In this document: in pieces, positions 51,164-60,228 of the stretch
How positions within the stretch are numbered: the stretch's first letter is position 1
Layout of the letters: the number at the start of each line of letters is the position of its first letter
From: Hyphomicrobiales bacterium
Lineage (GTDB): Bacteria; Pseudomonadota; Alphaproteobacteria; Rhizobiales; Beijerinckiaceae
Assembly (NCBI GenBank): GCA_900470095.1
Contig: UBZM01000036.1
Span: 234,763-298,762 of the forward strand
Direction of reading: 5' to 3'
Length of the DNA: 64,000 nucleotides
The notes under the pieces: model-generated
What the model saw: only the letters and a program-made list of their open reading frames with translations
What the model was told of the DNA's origin: nothing
Database searches by the model: none
Position numbers and translations under genes: made by a program

Positions 51164-52177
51164 TCAGTTGGTGCCGCGGATCTTGGTGAGATCGGCCTTG
51201 AGACGGTCGATCGTCTCCTTGCCAATCGTGGCCTCGTGGCGCTGGTAAACCGCCGCGGTGGCCTCGCGCATCTTGGTCAGTTCGTCGGCGGAAACATCCG
51301 AAACCTGCATGCCCTGATTCTTCAGGTTCGCCATCGACGCGTCGTTGAGCGTGCGCGAGACGCGGCGCTCCTCGTCGCGGCCGACGGTCGAGCACTCGTT
51401 CAGGATTGCCTGTTCTTCGGCGGAGAGCTGGTCCCAGAGCTTCTTGGAATAGAGCACCAGGAACGGGGTATAGGCGTGGCGCGTCATCGTCAGGTATTTC
51501 TGGACCTCGTAGAGCTTCGAGGTGTCGATCGTGACGAGCGGGTTCTCCTGGCCGTCGATCGCATGCGTCTCCAGCGCCGCGAAAACCTCACCGAACGCCA
51601 TCGGCGTGGCATTGGCGCCCATGCTCTTGAAGCTGTCGAGGAAGATGTTGTTCTGCATCACGCGGACCTTGAGCCCGGTGAGCTCTTCCGCCTTGGAGAC
51701 GGCGCGCTTCGAGTTGGTCAGGTTGCGGAAGCCGTTTTCCCAGTAGGAGAGGTTGACGACGCCGAAGGCAGGCAGCTTGTCGGAGATGTACTTGCCGAAG
51801 GCTCCGTCGAGGACTGCATCGGCCTCCTTCTCATTGGTGAAGAGGAACGGCAGGTCGAAGACGCCGAGCGCGGGCATGATGCCGACCAGCGGCGAGGAGG
51901 AGGTGATGACCATCTCCTGCGTGCCGGCGCGCAGCGCCTGCGTCGCCTGCAGGTCGCCGCCGAGCGCGCCGCCCCAGAAGCCCTGGAGCTTCAGCTTGCC
52001 GCCGGACTTTTCAGTCATGCAGGCGCGCATCTTGGCGACGCCGTTGCCGACCGGGTGGTCCTCGTTGATGCCGTTGGAAACGCGGATATTGCGTTCCTTG
52101 ATCTGCGCCTGGGCGGACCCTGCTAGCGCTGCAAGTGCGACGCCGGCGAGGATGGAGACGAGACGTGAGCTCAGCAT
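51164..52177 (-). CDS. dctP: TRAP transporter solute-binding protein (DctP family)
   Basis: 337-residue exported receptor with a Sec signal peptide (core ILAGVALAALAGSA, cleavage near AQA). The DctP pattern is present: GFWGGALGGDLQATQALRAGTQEM around residues 66-90 and the LKVRVMQN segment around 168, where the conserved arginine binds the ligand carboxylate. It delivers an acid to the DctQ/DctM membrane subunits. With two acid-sugar dehydratases the ligand is probably an aldonate, uronate or aldarate. Confidence 0.87.
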   Translation of the reverse strand: MLSSRLVSILAGVALAALAGSAQAQIKERNIRVSNGINEDHPVGNGVAKMRACMTEKSGGKLKLQGFWGGALGGDLQATQALRAGTQEMVITSSSPLVGIMPALGVFDLPFLFTNEKEADAVLDGAFGKYISDKLPAFGVVNLSYWENGFRNLTNSKRAVSKAEELTGLKVRVMQNNIFLDSFKSMGANATPMAFGEVFAALETHAIDGQENPLVTIDTSKLYEVQKYLTMTRHAYTPFLVLYSKKLWDQLSAEEQAILNECSTVGRDEERRVSRTLNDASMANLKNQGMQVSDVSADELTKMREATAAVYQRHEATIGKETIDRLKADLTKIRGTN

Positions 52178-52209
52178 GGGCTTTCTCCCTGATTGCCTTG
52201 GTTTTTGGA

Positions 52210-53493
52210 TTAGCGGCCGCTCAGCCAGGCCAGCGGAACGGTCACGAGTTGCGGGAACAGGATCAGCAGGAACATCGCGATGGTCTGGGCGACCAGGAAT
52301 GGCCAGACGCCGCGGATCACCAGCGTCATCGGGATGCGGGCCACGCCACAGACCACGTTGAGCACGATGCCGACCGGCGGAGTGATCAGGCCGATGGCGT
52401 TGTTGATGATGAAGAGCACGCCGAAATAGATCGGGTCGATGCCCGCCTGCTTGATCACCGGCATCAAGACCGGTGTGAGGATCAGCACTGTCGGCGTGAA
52501 GTCGAGCGCAGTGCCGACCACCATGACCAGCAGCATGATGACGATCATCAGGACCGTCTTGTTGTCCATGAAGGGCTCGAGCACGCTCGACAGCTCGGCC
52601 GGGATATTGGCCTGGGTGATGAGCCAGGCCGAGACGACGGCAGCGGCGACCAGCAGCATGACTGCGCTCGTCGTCTTGGCTGCGGTCAACGCCACCCTAT
52701 AGAGGTCGCGCGGCTTGAGCTCGCGATAGACGAACATGCCGACGACGAGCGCGTAGACGGTCGCGACCACGGCCGCCTCGGTCGGCGTGACGATGCCGAA
52801 GCGAATGCCGCCGAGGATTGCGAGTGGCATCAGCAGGGCAAGCGAACCGTCCCAGGTCGCCTTCAGGCGCTCGGCGCCGCTGCGCCGTGGCAGGACCGTG
52901 ATCTTGTCGTGGCGGCAGACGATGAACCAGGCGATCACCAGCGACAGGCCAATCAGCAGCCCCGGAAAGACACCCGCGAGGAAGAGCTTCGTGATCGAGA
53001 GATTGGCGGCGACGCCGAAGACGATGAAGCCGATCGAGGGCGGGATGATCGGGGCGATGATGCCGCCGGATGCGATCAGACCGGCCGAGCGACCGGTGTC
53101 GTAGCCGGCTTGGCGCATCATCGGCAGCAGGATCGAAGCGAGTGCCGCGGTATCGGCCGCAGCCGAGCCTGACAGCGAGGCCATGATGATGGAGGCGAAG
53201 ATCGCGACATAACCCAGGCCGCCATGGAGATGGCCGACCAGCGAGAGCGCGAAATTGACGATGCGCTTTGACAGGCCGCCGGCATTCATCAGCTCGCCGG
53301 CGAGCAGGAAGAACGGGATCGCAAGGAGCTGGAACGAATCCGCGCCGACGATCATGTTCTGGGCGATGATCTGGGTGTCGAAGACGCCGAGCCAGAGCAT
53401 CAACGCGACCGCGCAGACGATCAGCGCAAACGCGATCGGCATGCCGAGCGCCATCGCCCCGCAGAGCGAGAGAAGGAAGATGGTGATCGTCAT
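52210..53493 (-). CDS. dctM: TRAP transporter large permease (DctM)
   Basis: 427-residue inner-membrane subunit with about 12 hydrophobic segments and the DctM pattern (PFFLLAGELMNAGGLSKRIVNFA around residue 60, GGIIAPIIPPSIGFIVFG around 143). It moves the solute with sodium. It overlaps dctQ by 4 nt and is followed 32 bp later by dctP. Confidence 0.88.
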   Translation of the reverse strand: MTITIFLLSLCGAMALGMPIAFALIVCAVALMLWLGVFDTQIIAQNMIVGADSFQLLAIPFFLLAGELMNAGGLSKRIVNFALSLVGHLHGGLGYVAIFASIIMASLSGSAAADTAALASILLPMMRQAGYDTGRSAGLIASGGIIAPIIPPSIGFIVFGVAANLSITKLFLAGVFPGLLIGLSLVIAWFIVCRHDKITVLPRRSGAERLKATWDGSLALLMPLAILGGIRFGIVTPTEAAVVATVYALVVGMFVYRELKPRDLYRVALTAAKTTSAVMLLVAAAVVSAWLITQANIPAELSSVLEPFMDNKTVLMIVIMLLVMVVGTALDFTPTVLILTPVLMPVIKQAGIDPIYFGVLFIINNAIGLITPPVGIVLNVVCGVARIPMTLVIRGVWPFLVAQTIAMFLLILFPQLVTVPLAWLSGR

Positions 53494-54035
53494 TCGAGGT
53501 GGCCCTTCAGGTCATGCGAAGGGTTACCGCTGTAGTCGCCAGCAAACTCAGCCAGTTCGAACTCGCCGAGTTTTCCCGTCAGGGCACGAACGAGCCGGGC
53601 AAGCGTGATGAATCCGATGCCAAAGCCGGCGAAATACAGCACACCATAGACATAGCCCATGCTCAGCCCGGTGACCGGCGCGACCGCAGTAGCGTTGATC
53701 TCGTGCTGCTTCCAGGTTCCGTCGAGCAGCATCACGCAGCAGGCCAGGATGAAGGCGTCGCTGATGATCATGCAGATCAGCCGGCCCTGGCGGCCAAGCG
53801 CGCCAACCAGCGTGTCGACGCCGAGATGACCATTCTCGCGCATCACCACGACGGCGCCGATATAGGTCAGCCAGACGAAGAAATAGCGCGATAGCTCCTC
53901 GGACAGGTCGAGGCCGGAGTTGAAGGCGTAGCGCAGGACGACATTGCCAAAGACCATCACGACCATCCCGCCAAGCAGGATGACCAGGACAGCCTCAAGC
54001 CCCCGTAGGATCCATCTTTCGGTTTTGGCGAGCAT
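53490..54035 (-). CDS. dctQ: TRAP transporter small permease (DctQ)
   Basis: 181-residue inner-membrane subunit with four hydrophobic segments and the family motif EELSRYFFVWLTYIGA around residue 45. It couples the receptor to DctM. The start lies inside the last 41 nt of the gntR gene, so these genes are tightly linked. The C-terminal 30 residues are polar. Confidence 0.85.
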   Translation of the reverse strand: MLAKTERWILRGLEAVLVILLGGMVVMVFGNVVLRYAFNSGLDLSEELSRYFFVWLTYIGAVVVMRENGHLGVDTLVGALGRQGRLICMIISDAFILACCVMLLDGTWKQHEINATAVAPVTGLSMGYVYGVLYFAGFGIGFITLARLVRALTGKLGEFELAEFAGDYSGNPSHDLKGHLE

Positions 54036-54783
54036 GGTGCGTTTCCCGTGAGTTTCTTGTTCTCTCGCCCCGTTCCGTGACGGAGGCCGTCCGTCCGGGA
54101 GCGAGGTCGATATCGGCCTGGGCCACTTTCAGCAGCGCGATCATGCTCTCGCGTGCCTGCTCGGGCCTGCGCGCGGTGATCGCTGATGCGACATGGCGGT
54201 GGATCGCAACGGAGGCCTGGGCCCGCTCGTGGTCGTGCATCGATAGCCGGAACGAGGCTTTCAGCACGGCGTGGAGAATCGGCTTGAGTTGGAGCAGCAG
54301 ACTGTTCCCGGACGCCTCCAGAATCGCCTCGTGGAAGCGAAAATCCGCCGCCTCGTGCTCCGCTTTGCCCGGAGCGCTCGCCATCCCCTCCAGCGCCGCC
54401 GTGACGGCCTCGATCTGAACGGGAGTGCCGCGCTCGGCGGCGAAGGCCGCTGCCGCGGGTTCGATCATGCTGCGCAGCTCGAGAAGATCGCGCTCGAACC
54501 CGCTCGCCATGTCGGCATCGGTGATCCAGTCCATCACCTGAGGGTCGAGCAGCCGCCACGATGACATCGGCTGGATGCGCGAGCCGACGCGGGGCCCCGT
54601 CGTGATCAGTCCGAGCGCCTGTAGGGTCTTCGTCGCTTCGCGGATCACCGTGCGGCTGACGGCGAATTGGGTGGCAAGCTCGTCTTCCCGCGGCAAGGCC
54701 CCGTCGTTGCCGATCTGGCCTCCGACGATCATGCGGCCAAGGCGGTCGACCAGATGCGAATGGAAATTGGAGGGGCGTGCCAT
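53995..54783 (-). CDS. GntR family regulator, FCD type, of the TRAP operon
   Basis: 262-residue regulator with a winged-helix N-terminus (LPREDELATQFAVSRTVIREATKTLQALGLI) and an FCD ligand domain (FHEAILEASGN and IHRHVASAI supply possible metal histidines). It resembles DgoR/LldR-type regulators of acid-sugar operons. Its last 14 codons overlap dctQ and the C-terminal tail is polar and low in hydrophobics. It is the first gene of the operon, with an AT-rich palindrome next to its start. Confidence 0.85.
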   Translation of the reverse strand: MARPSNFHSHLVDRLGRMIVGGQIGNDGALPREDELATQFAVSRTVIREATKTLQALGLITTGPRVGSRIQPMSSWRLLDPQVMDWITDADMASGFERDLLELRSMIEPAAAAFAAERGTPVQIEAVTAALEGMASAPGKAEHEAADFRFHEAILEASGNSLLLQLKPILHAVLKASFRLSMHDHERAQASVAIHRHVASAITARRPEQARESMIALLKVAQADIDLAPGRTASVTERGERTRNSRETHHARQNRKMDPTGA

Positions 54784-54784
54784 A

Positions 54785-54807
54785 ATATGATCATATCATC
54801 ATATGAT
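54785..54807. promoter_or_regulatory. AT-rich operator candidate for the TRAP-operon GntR
   Basis: ATATGATCATAT (54785-54796) is a perfect palindrome directly upstream of the gntR start codon, followed by another ATATGAT (54801-54807). Such AT-rich dyads over the start are typical autoregulatory GntR sites. Confidence 0.5.
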
Positions 54808-54990
54808 TGATTGACGCGCAAGCCATCGGTCGCGAGCCCGCAACGGCATTGCGAGGATGCGTCGTCGAAGGGCGTCCGGTAGTATGGGCATGTCCGTTCG
54901 CCCGGCTGCGATGGCCAGCCTGAGGGAGCGATCTTTGAGCGGTGCGGTACCCGCGCGGTGATCGCGGGTGCGCAAGGCACGGGAAGGGAC

Positions 54991-55275
54991 ATGAACCTTC
55001 ACCTGATCATCTCGGGCCGCGTTCAGGGCGTTGGCTATCGGCAGTGGTTCTGTGAGCGTGCACGCGCTGCGGGTGCAGTCGGCTGGGTGAGAAACCGGGC
55101 CGACGGCACGGTGGAGGCCGTGGTCTCGGGGCCGTCCGACCTCATTGAGATGCTAGCCGCGGATGCCTTTGTTGGACCGCCTGGAGCCGGCGTCCGTCAC
55201 ATCGATCGGAGCGAGGCTGATGCCTCGCACCTCGGCGTTCCCGGCCGGGGCTTCGCCATCGCGCCCAGCATCTGA
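54991..55275 (+). CDS. acyP: acylphosphatase
   Basis: 94-residue cytosolic enzyme that hydrolyses acyl phosphates. The active-site loop GRVQGVGYR has its catalytic arginine at residue 17, and the catalytic asparagine N35 in GWVRNRADG sits the standard 18 residues later. The ATG at 54991 follows GGGAAGGG. It is a stand-alone gene, divergent from gntR and convergent with the rpiR gene. Confidence 0.9.
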   Translation: MNLHLIISGRVQGVGYRQWFCERARAAGAVGWVRNRADGTVEAVVSGPSDLIEMLAADAFVGPPGAGVRHIDRSEADASHLGVPGRGFAIAPSI

Positions 55276-55411
55276 ACGGGCGATGGGCAAGGTGCCAGGA
55301 AGAGAACGAGGTCAGGCCCGGCGACGGGCGGGGCTCCCGCGCCGGTCGCCGCCATTGGGGGATCGGACTCGAAGAGGCCGGCCCTGGCAGAGCTCGCCCC
55401 GGCCCCCTCGA

Positions 55412-56395
55412 TCAGTCCTGTGGACCGGCGTTCGGGTCGGAGTCCAGCATCTGGCGCCAGCCCGCATGCAGCACTGACGGGTCTTCACGGTCGACGCTGT
55501 AATGGCGCAGGACGTGCTGCACGTCGTTCATGCGGCCGATCAACTGCGGGCCCTGACGCAGGCCGACGAGGATCATCAGCACTTCGATGGCGATGAGCTG
55601 GACCACATAGGCATCCGTCCCGACCAGCATTGCGGTGTCGTGCGGAACATCCAGGGGCAGCGCGACATCGGCGAGTTGAGCAAGCGGCGTGCCGCCTTGC
55701 GCGAGCGCGATGATCGTTGCGCCGCGGGCCTTGCCGACCTCGACGGCGCGCAGCAATGCCGGCATACGGCCGACGAAGGAGATTGCGACCAGCACATCCT
55801 CCGAGGTCAGCGTTGCCGCCGCGACGAGCTGGAAATGCGCGTCGGAGAAGGCATTGGCGTTCAGGCCGAGGCGGAACAGCCGCGCCTGCAGATCCTGCGC
55901 CAGGAAATGCGATGTAGCGCCGGTGCCGAGGCAATCGATCCGCCGCGCCTTGCTGATCGCCGCCGCGGCGCGGTCGAGATCGAGCGGGTCGATGCGGCGT
56001 TGCCATTCGGCGAGCACGGTCGTGATGCTGCCCGTGACGTTGCGCAGTACGTCGCTCGCCGTCTCCCCCATCCGCACGGAGCGATGCAGGAATGGCGCGC
56101 CCAGCGCCACCGCACCGGCGAGCTTCAGCTTGAGGTCCCTCAGGCCCTGGCAGCCGACCAGCCGGGCAAAGCGCACGATTGTCGGCGCACTCACTCCGGC
56201 GCGTGCCGCGATATCCTCGACATTCGCCTTCACCACCCATTCGACTTCGTCGAGGAACAGGCGCGCCACTCTCTGCTGGCTCTCGGACATCGCGCCGAGC
56301 CCCTGCCGAATGGAGCTCATGATGTCGGAGGCGCCAATCGAATCGTCAGGGCCGCTGGGGCGGCCGGCTGCGTCAGCAGGGACGATGTCTGTCAT
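55412..56395 (-). CDS. RpiR family transcriptional regulator
   Basis: 327-residue regulator. The N-terminal helix-turn-helix (VEDIAARAGVSAPTIVRFARLVGCQG) is followed by a SIS domain (CLGTGATSHFLAQDLQARL), which binds a phosphosugar or amino sugar. The ATG at 56395 overlaps the upstream ABC ATPase stop by 4 nt, so the regulator is the last gene of the peptide-type importer operon. Its family reads sites like the HexR-type boxes found in the 61.8-61.95 kb region. Confidence 0.85.
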   Translation of the reverse strand: MTDIVPADAAGRPSGPDDSIGASDIMSSIRQGLGAMSESQQRVARLFLDEVEWVVKANVEDIAARAGVSAPTIVRFARLVGCQGLRDLKLKLAGAVALGAPFLHRSVRMGETASDVLRNVTGSITTVLAEWQRRIDPLDLDRAAAAISKARRIDCLGTGATSHFLAQDLQARLFRLGLNANAFSDAHFQLVAAATLTSEDVLVAISFVGRMPALLRAVEVGKARGATIIALAQGGTPLAQLADVALPLDVPHDTAMLVGTDAYVVQLIAIEVLMILVGLRQGPQLIGRMNDVQHVLRHYSVDREDPSVLHAGWRQMLDSDPNAGPQD

Positions 56396-57360
56396 GCGTT
56401 CGGACTGTGGCTGATATCGAAATGACAGGCAAACTGATGTTCTGGCCCTGTCTCGCGCAAGGCCGGCGCCTCCTTGGCGCAACGCTCCGTCGCGTGCAGG
56501 CAGCGGGTGCGGAAGACGCAGCCCGAGGGCGGTGCGAGCGGGGACGGGATGTCTCCGGTCAGCATGCGCTCGCGCGGTGGTGCGTCCGGGTCGGGCCTCG
56601 GCGAGGCGGCGATCAGCGCCCGCGTATAGGGATGGCGCGGATGGCGGGCGACCTGCTCGGTCGTGCCGATTTCCATGATGCGGCCGAGATAGAGCACGGC
56701 GATCCGGTCGCACATCAACTCGACGACGTCGAGATCATGCGAGATGAACAGCATGGCCAGGCCGAGCCGGCGCCGCAGGTCCTGCATCAGGTTCAGCACT
56801 TGCGCCTGCACCGAGACATCAAGGGCCGAGACCGGCTCGTCGGCGATGATCAGCCTCGGCTCGACGGCGAGCGCCCGCGCGATGCCGATGCGCTGCCGCT
56901 GCCCGCCGGAAAACTCGTGGGGGTAGCGCTCCATATGTGCGGCGGGAAGGCCGACGAGTTCGAGCAGTTCGGCAATTCGGGCTTTGCGTGCGGCCCCGCG
57001 CGCAAGGCCGTGGGCATCGAGCGCCTCGCCGACGATGCTGCTGACCCGCAGCCGCGGATTGAGGCTGGCATAGGGGTCCTGGAACACCATCTGCGCCTGG
57101 CGGCGGAACAGCCCCAAACGGCGTTCCGGCGCTGCCGTGATGTCCTGTCCTTCGAAGCGGATCTGACCTGCCGACGCATCGATCAGGCGCAGCGCAAGCC
57201 GACCGATCGTGCTCTTGCCCGATCCGGATTCGCCGACCAGCCCGAGCGCTTCGCCGCGCCCCAGCGAGAAGCTGACATCGTTGACGGCGCGCACCAGGTG
57301 GGGCGCCTTGCCGAAATTCTTGGAAAGACCTGCAATGGTGAGGAGCGGTTCCGTGCTCAT
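56392..57360 (-). CDS. oligopeptide-type ABC ATPase (DppF/OppF-like)
   Basis: 322-residue ATPase. Walker A GESGSGKST, signature FSGGQRQRIGIARAL and Walker B LIIADEPVSALD are present. The C-terminal oligopeptide-transport domain ends with cysteines (CVFRTRCLHATERC and ACHF) that may hold an iron-sulfur cluster as reported for this family. It pairs with the DppD-like ATPase, with 4-nt overlaps on both sides. Confidence 0.88.
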   Translation of the reverse strand: MSTEPLLTIAGLSKNFGKAPHLVRAVNDVSFSLGRGEALGLVGESGSGKSTIGRLALRLIDASAGQIRFEGQDITAAPERRLGLFRRQAQMVFQDPYASLNPRLRVSSIVGEALDAHGLARGAARKARIAELLELVGLPAAHMERYPHEFSGGQRQRIGIARALAVEPRLIIADEPVSALDVSVQAQVLNLMQDLRRRLGLAMLFISHDLDVVELMCDRIAVLYLGRIMEIGTTEQVARHPRHPYTRALIAASPRPDPDAPPRERMLTGDIPSPLAPPSGCVFRTRCLHATERCAKEAPALRETGPEHQFACHFDISHSPNA

Positions 57361-58349
57361 GCAAGCTCCCTCCAGCGCAGGCAGCGTGTTTGCCGCCCCG
57401 CATCACTCTCCAGCATGGGTGCCTCGACGGAGCAGGCAGGCGTTGCATCGGCGCAGCGCGGCGCGAAGGCGCAACCGCGCTCGACGCGCGAAACCTGACC
57501 CGGGATCGAGCGCACGACCCGCCGACCGCTTGCGTCCTGGATCGCGCGCGACGGCATGCACTCGAGCAGGGCACGCGTATAGGGGTGGCGCGGGGCGTTG
57601 AAGAGGTCCCGAACCGGCGCGCTTTCGACCACTTCGCCCGCATACATCACCGTCACGCGGTCGGCGATCTCGGCGACGACGCCGAGATTATGCGTGATGA
57701 AGAGCACGCCCATTCCAAGCTCGCGCCGCAGCCGGTCGAGCAGCGTCAGCACCTGTGCCTGGATGGTGACGTCGAGCGCCGTGGTCGGCTCGTCGGCGAT
57801 CAGCAGGGCGGGCCGGCAGGAGAGCGCGAGCGCGATCATGACGCGCTGACGCATGCCGCCCGACATGTGATGCGGATAGTCCGAGGCGCGGCGCGCGGCA
57901 TCCGGGATTTCGACGAGGCCAAGCATCTCGACGGCGTGCGCCCAGGCCTTGCGCCGGTCATAGCCGAGATGCAGCCGCACTGCCTCGGCGATCTGCTCGC
58001 CGACGGTCAGCACGGGGTTCAGGCTGGTCATCGGCTCCTGGAAGATCATCGCGATCTCGGCGCCGCGCAGCGCCTGCATGGTCGCCCGGGGCGCGGTCGC
58101 GAGATCGATCGTATCGCCGGACCGGCGGCGGAACAGGATGCGGCCCTGCGAGACCCGCCCCGCCGGGCGCGGCAGCAGGCCCATGGTGGCGAAACTCGTC
58201 ACTGACTTGCCGGAGCCGGACTCGCCGACCACCGCGACGGTTTCGTTCTCCGAGATCTGCAGTGACACGCCGCGCACCGGCGTCACCTCGCCCTCCTCGG
58301 TGCGGAAGGAGACGGCGAGATCTTCGATGGCGAGAAGGGGCGCGGTCAT
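57357..58349 (-). CDS. oligopeptide-type ABC ATPase (DppD/OppD-like)
   Basis: 330-residue ATPase. Walker A GESGSGKSV, signature MSGGMRQRVMIALAL, Walker B LLIADEPTTALD and the H-loop (FITHNLGVV) are present, with the C-terminal domain cysteines (CAFAPRCADATPAC). The ATG at 58349 is the start; the upstream open frame to 58478 is in the permease gene. Coupled to the DppF-like gene by a 4-nt overlap. Confidence 0.87.
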   Translation of the reverse strand: MTAPLLAIEDLAVSFRTEEGEVTPVRGVSLQISENETVAVVGESGSGKSVTSFATMGLLPRPAGRVSQGRILFRRRSGDTIDLATAPRATMQALRGAEIAMIFQEPMTSLNPVLTVGEQIAEAVRLHLGYDRRKAWAHAVEMLGLVEIPDAARRASDYPHHMSGGMRQRVMIALALSCRPALLIADEPTTALDVTIQAQVLTLLDRLRRELGMGVLFITHNLGVVAEIADRVTVMYAGEVVESAPVRDLFNAPRHPYTRALLECMPSRAIQDASGRRVVRSIPGQVSRVERGCAFAPRCADATPACSVEAPMLESDAGRQTRCLRWRELA

Positions 58350-58350
58350 C

Positions 58351-59211
58351 TCACAGCGCCTTTCTGAGCTTGGGGTCGAGCATGTCGCGCAGGCCGTCGC
58401 CGACGATCTGCAGCGAGAGTGCGACCAGCACGATCGCGACACCGGGAAATCCGACGACCCAGAATGCGTCTTCGGCATATTGCTGGCCCGACGCGATCAT
58501 CGTGCCCCAGGTCGGCGTCTCCGGCGGCACGCCAGCGCCGAGGAAGGACAGCCCGGCCTCGGCAAGGACCGCATAGGCGAAGATGAAGGTCGCCTGCACC
58601 AGGAGGGGCGAGGCGACGTTGAGCAGCACATGCACGAAGAGGATGCGCCAGATCGAGACGCCGAGCGCGCGGGCCGCCTCGACGAAGGGCAGTTCTCGCA
58701 CCACCAGCGTCGAGGCGCGGATCACGCGGACGACGCGCGGCGTGTAGACGATGGCGAGCGCCAGCACGACATTTCCCGCAGAGGCCCCGAGCACCGCGAC
58801 GAGGAAGATGGCGAGCAGGATGTCGGGCAGCGACATCAGCGCATCGACCAGGCGCATGATCACGGCATCGGCGCGCTTGAAATAGCCGGCGACGAGGCCG
58901 AGAGCAGCGCCGATCGAGATCGAGATCACGACGACCGCAAGCCCGATTCCCAGCGAGGCGCGGGCTCCCCAGATCACCCGCGAGAAGACGTCGCGGCCGA
59001 GTTCGTCGGTGCCGAACCAGTTCACCTCGCCGGGCGGGCGCAAGCGCCTGGCCATGCGCATCGAGGCAGGATCGAACGGGGATAGCCAGGGCGCCAGCAA
59101 GGCGAGCGCGAAGGCAATCACAAGGATCACGGCTGCAAGCAGCACCAGCTTGCGGCGGAAGAGCCGGCGCAGGAACAGAAGTGTCGGAGCTGAGGTCACG
59201 ACGGAGCTCAT
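58351..59211 (-). CDS. peptide-type ABC permease (DppC-like)
   Basis: 286-residue inner-membrane permease with six hydrophobic segments. The DppC start pattern (LAPWLSPFDP and FGTDELGRDVFSRVIWGARASL) and the EAA loop (EAARALGVSIWRILFVHVLLN) are clear. One base separates it from the DppD-like gene; it overlaps the DppB-like gene by 4 nt. Confidence 0.88.
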   Translation of the reverse strand: MSSVVTSAPTLLFLRRLFRRKLVLLAAVILVIAFALALLAPWLSPFDPASMRMARRLRPPGEVNWFGTDELGRDVFSRVIWGARASLGIGLAVVVISISIGAALGLVAGYFKRADAVIMRLVDALMSLPDILLAIFLVAVLGASAGNVVLALAIVYTPRVVRVIRASTLVVRELPFVEAARALGVSIWRILFVHVLLNVASPLLVQATFIFAYAVLAEAGLSFLGAGVPPETPTWGTMIASGQQYAEDAFWVVGFPGVAIVLVALSLQIVGDGLRDMLDPKLRKAL

Positions 59212-60149
59212 TGGCGCACCCGCGGGTCGACGAGGGTGTAGATCACATCGATCGCCAGGTTGATCAGTGCGTAGATCGCCGCGACCGCCAGAAGCGCGCC
59301 CTGGATCACGGGATAATCGCGGCGCAGCACCGCCGACACGACGAGATTGCCGACGCCGGGCAGGCCGAACACGGTTTCGGTGACGATCGCGCCGCCGATC
59401 AGCAGGGCAAGCGTCAGGCCGAGCACGGTGATGATCGGGACGAGCGCATTTCCGAAGGCGTGGCGCAGCACCACGCGCAGTTCCGAGATACCCTTCGCCC
59501 GTGCCGTCCGCACGAAATCGGCATCGAGCACATCGAGCATGCTGGCGCGGGTGAAGCGCGTGATGAGAGCGGAGTTGACGACGCCGAGCACGGCCGATGG
59601 CAGAAACAGATGCTGGAGCCGCTCGAAGAAGGAGGCGTCGGGCGCGCCATAGCCGGCAACGGGGAACCAGCCGAAACGCACGGCGAAGAGCTGGATGAAG
59701 ATCAGGCCGAGCCAGAAGCTCGGGATATTGGCGGCAAGCATGGCAAGCCCGCTGACCGCCTGGTCGATGGGGCGGCCACGCCAGACCGCAGAGGCGATGC
59801 CGGCAGGGATGCCGATCGCCGCGGCGATGGCGAGCGAGAACATCGCGAGGAAGAAAGTCGGCTCGGCGCGCTGCAGCAGCGCCTGGGTCACGGGCTGCTG
59901 CAGGAAGATCGACTGGCCGAGATTGCCGGTCGCACATTCCTTCAGCCAGAGCACGAATTGCAGCAGGAGCGGCTTGTCGAGCCCGTAAGCCTCGCGCAGG
60001 CGCGCCACATCCTCCGGCGTCGCCTGATCGCCGAGCATCAGGGCCGCGGGGTCGCCGGGCGCCAGCCGCGTCAGGAAAAAGACCAGCGCGGCAACGAGAA
60101 AGAGGACCAGCAGCAGGCCGGCGAGGCGACGTCCGATATGTGCGAGCAC
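59208..60149 (-). CDS. peptide-type ABC permease (DppB-like)
   Basis: 313-residue inner-membrane permease. The LTRLAPGDPAALMLG segment near the N-terminus and the EAA loop (VRTARAKGISELRVVLRHAFGNAL) mark the DppB family. I chose the GTG at 60149 because AAAGGAG lies 8 nt upstream; the open frame extends to 60206 but that part overlaps the hairpin region. Pairs with the DppC-like permease. Confidence 0.85.
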   Translation of the reverse strand: MLAHIGRRLAGLLLVLFLVAALVFFLTRLAPGDPAALMLGDQATPEDVARLREAYGLDKPLLLQFVLWLKECATGNLGQSIFLQQPVTQALLQRAEPTFFLAMFSLAIAAAIGIPAGIASAVWRGRPIDQAVSGLAMLAANIPSFWLGLIFIQLFAVRFGWFPVAGYGAPDASFFERLQHLFLPSAVLGVVNSALITRFTRASMLDVLDADFVRTARAKGISELRVVLRHAFGNALVPIITVLGLTLALLIGGAIVTETVFGLPGVGNLVVSAVLRRDYPVIQGALLAVAAIYALINLAIDVIYTLVDPRVRQ

Positions 60150-60183
60150 CGGATGCGCTCCTTTCGCGGGAAGCGGATAAGAC

Positions 60184-60215
60184 TGTGGCGGGGCGCGCGA
60201 ACGCACCCCGCCACA
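60184..60215 (-). promoter_or_regulatory. intra-operon hairpin after binding-protein gene
   Basis: Perfect 10-bp stem TGTGGCGGGG / CCCCGCCACA with a 12-nt loop, starting 13 nt after the binding-protein stop codon (60229) and before the DppB-like gene. Fourth example of this arrangement in the window. Confidence 0.6.
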
Positions 60216-60228
60216 TCAGCCTTGCGCA

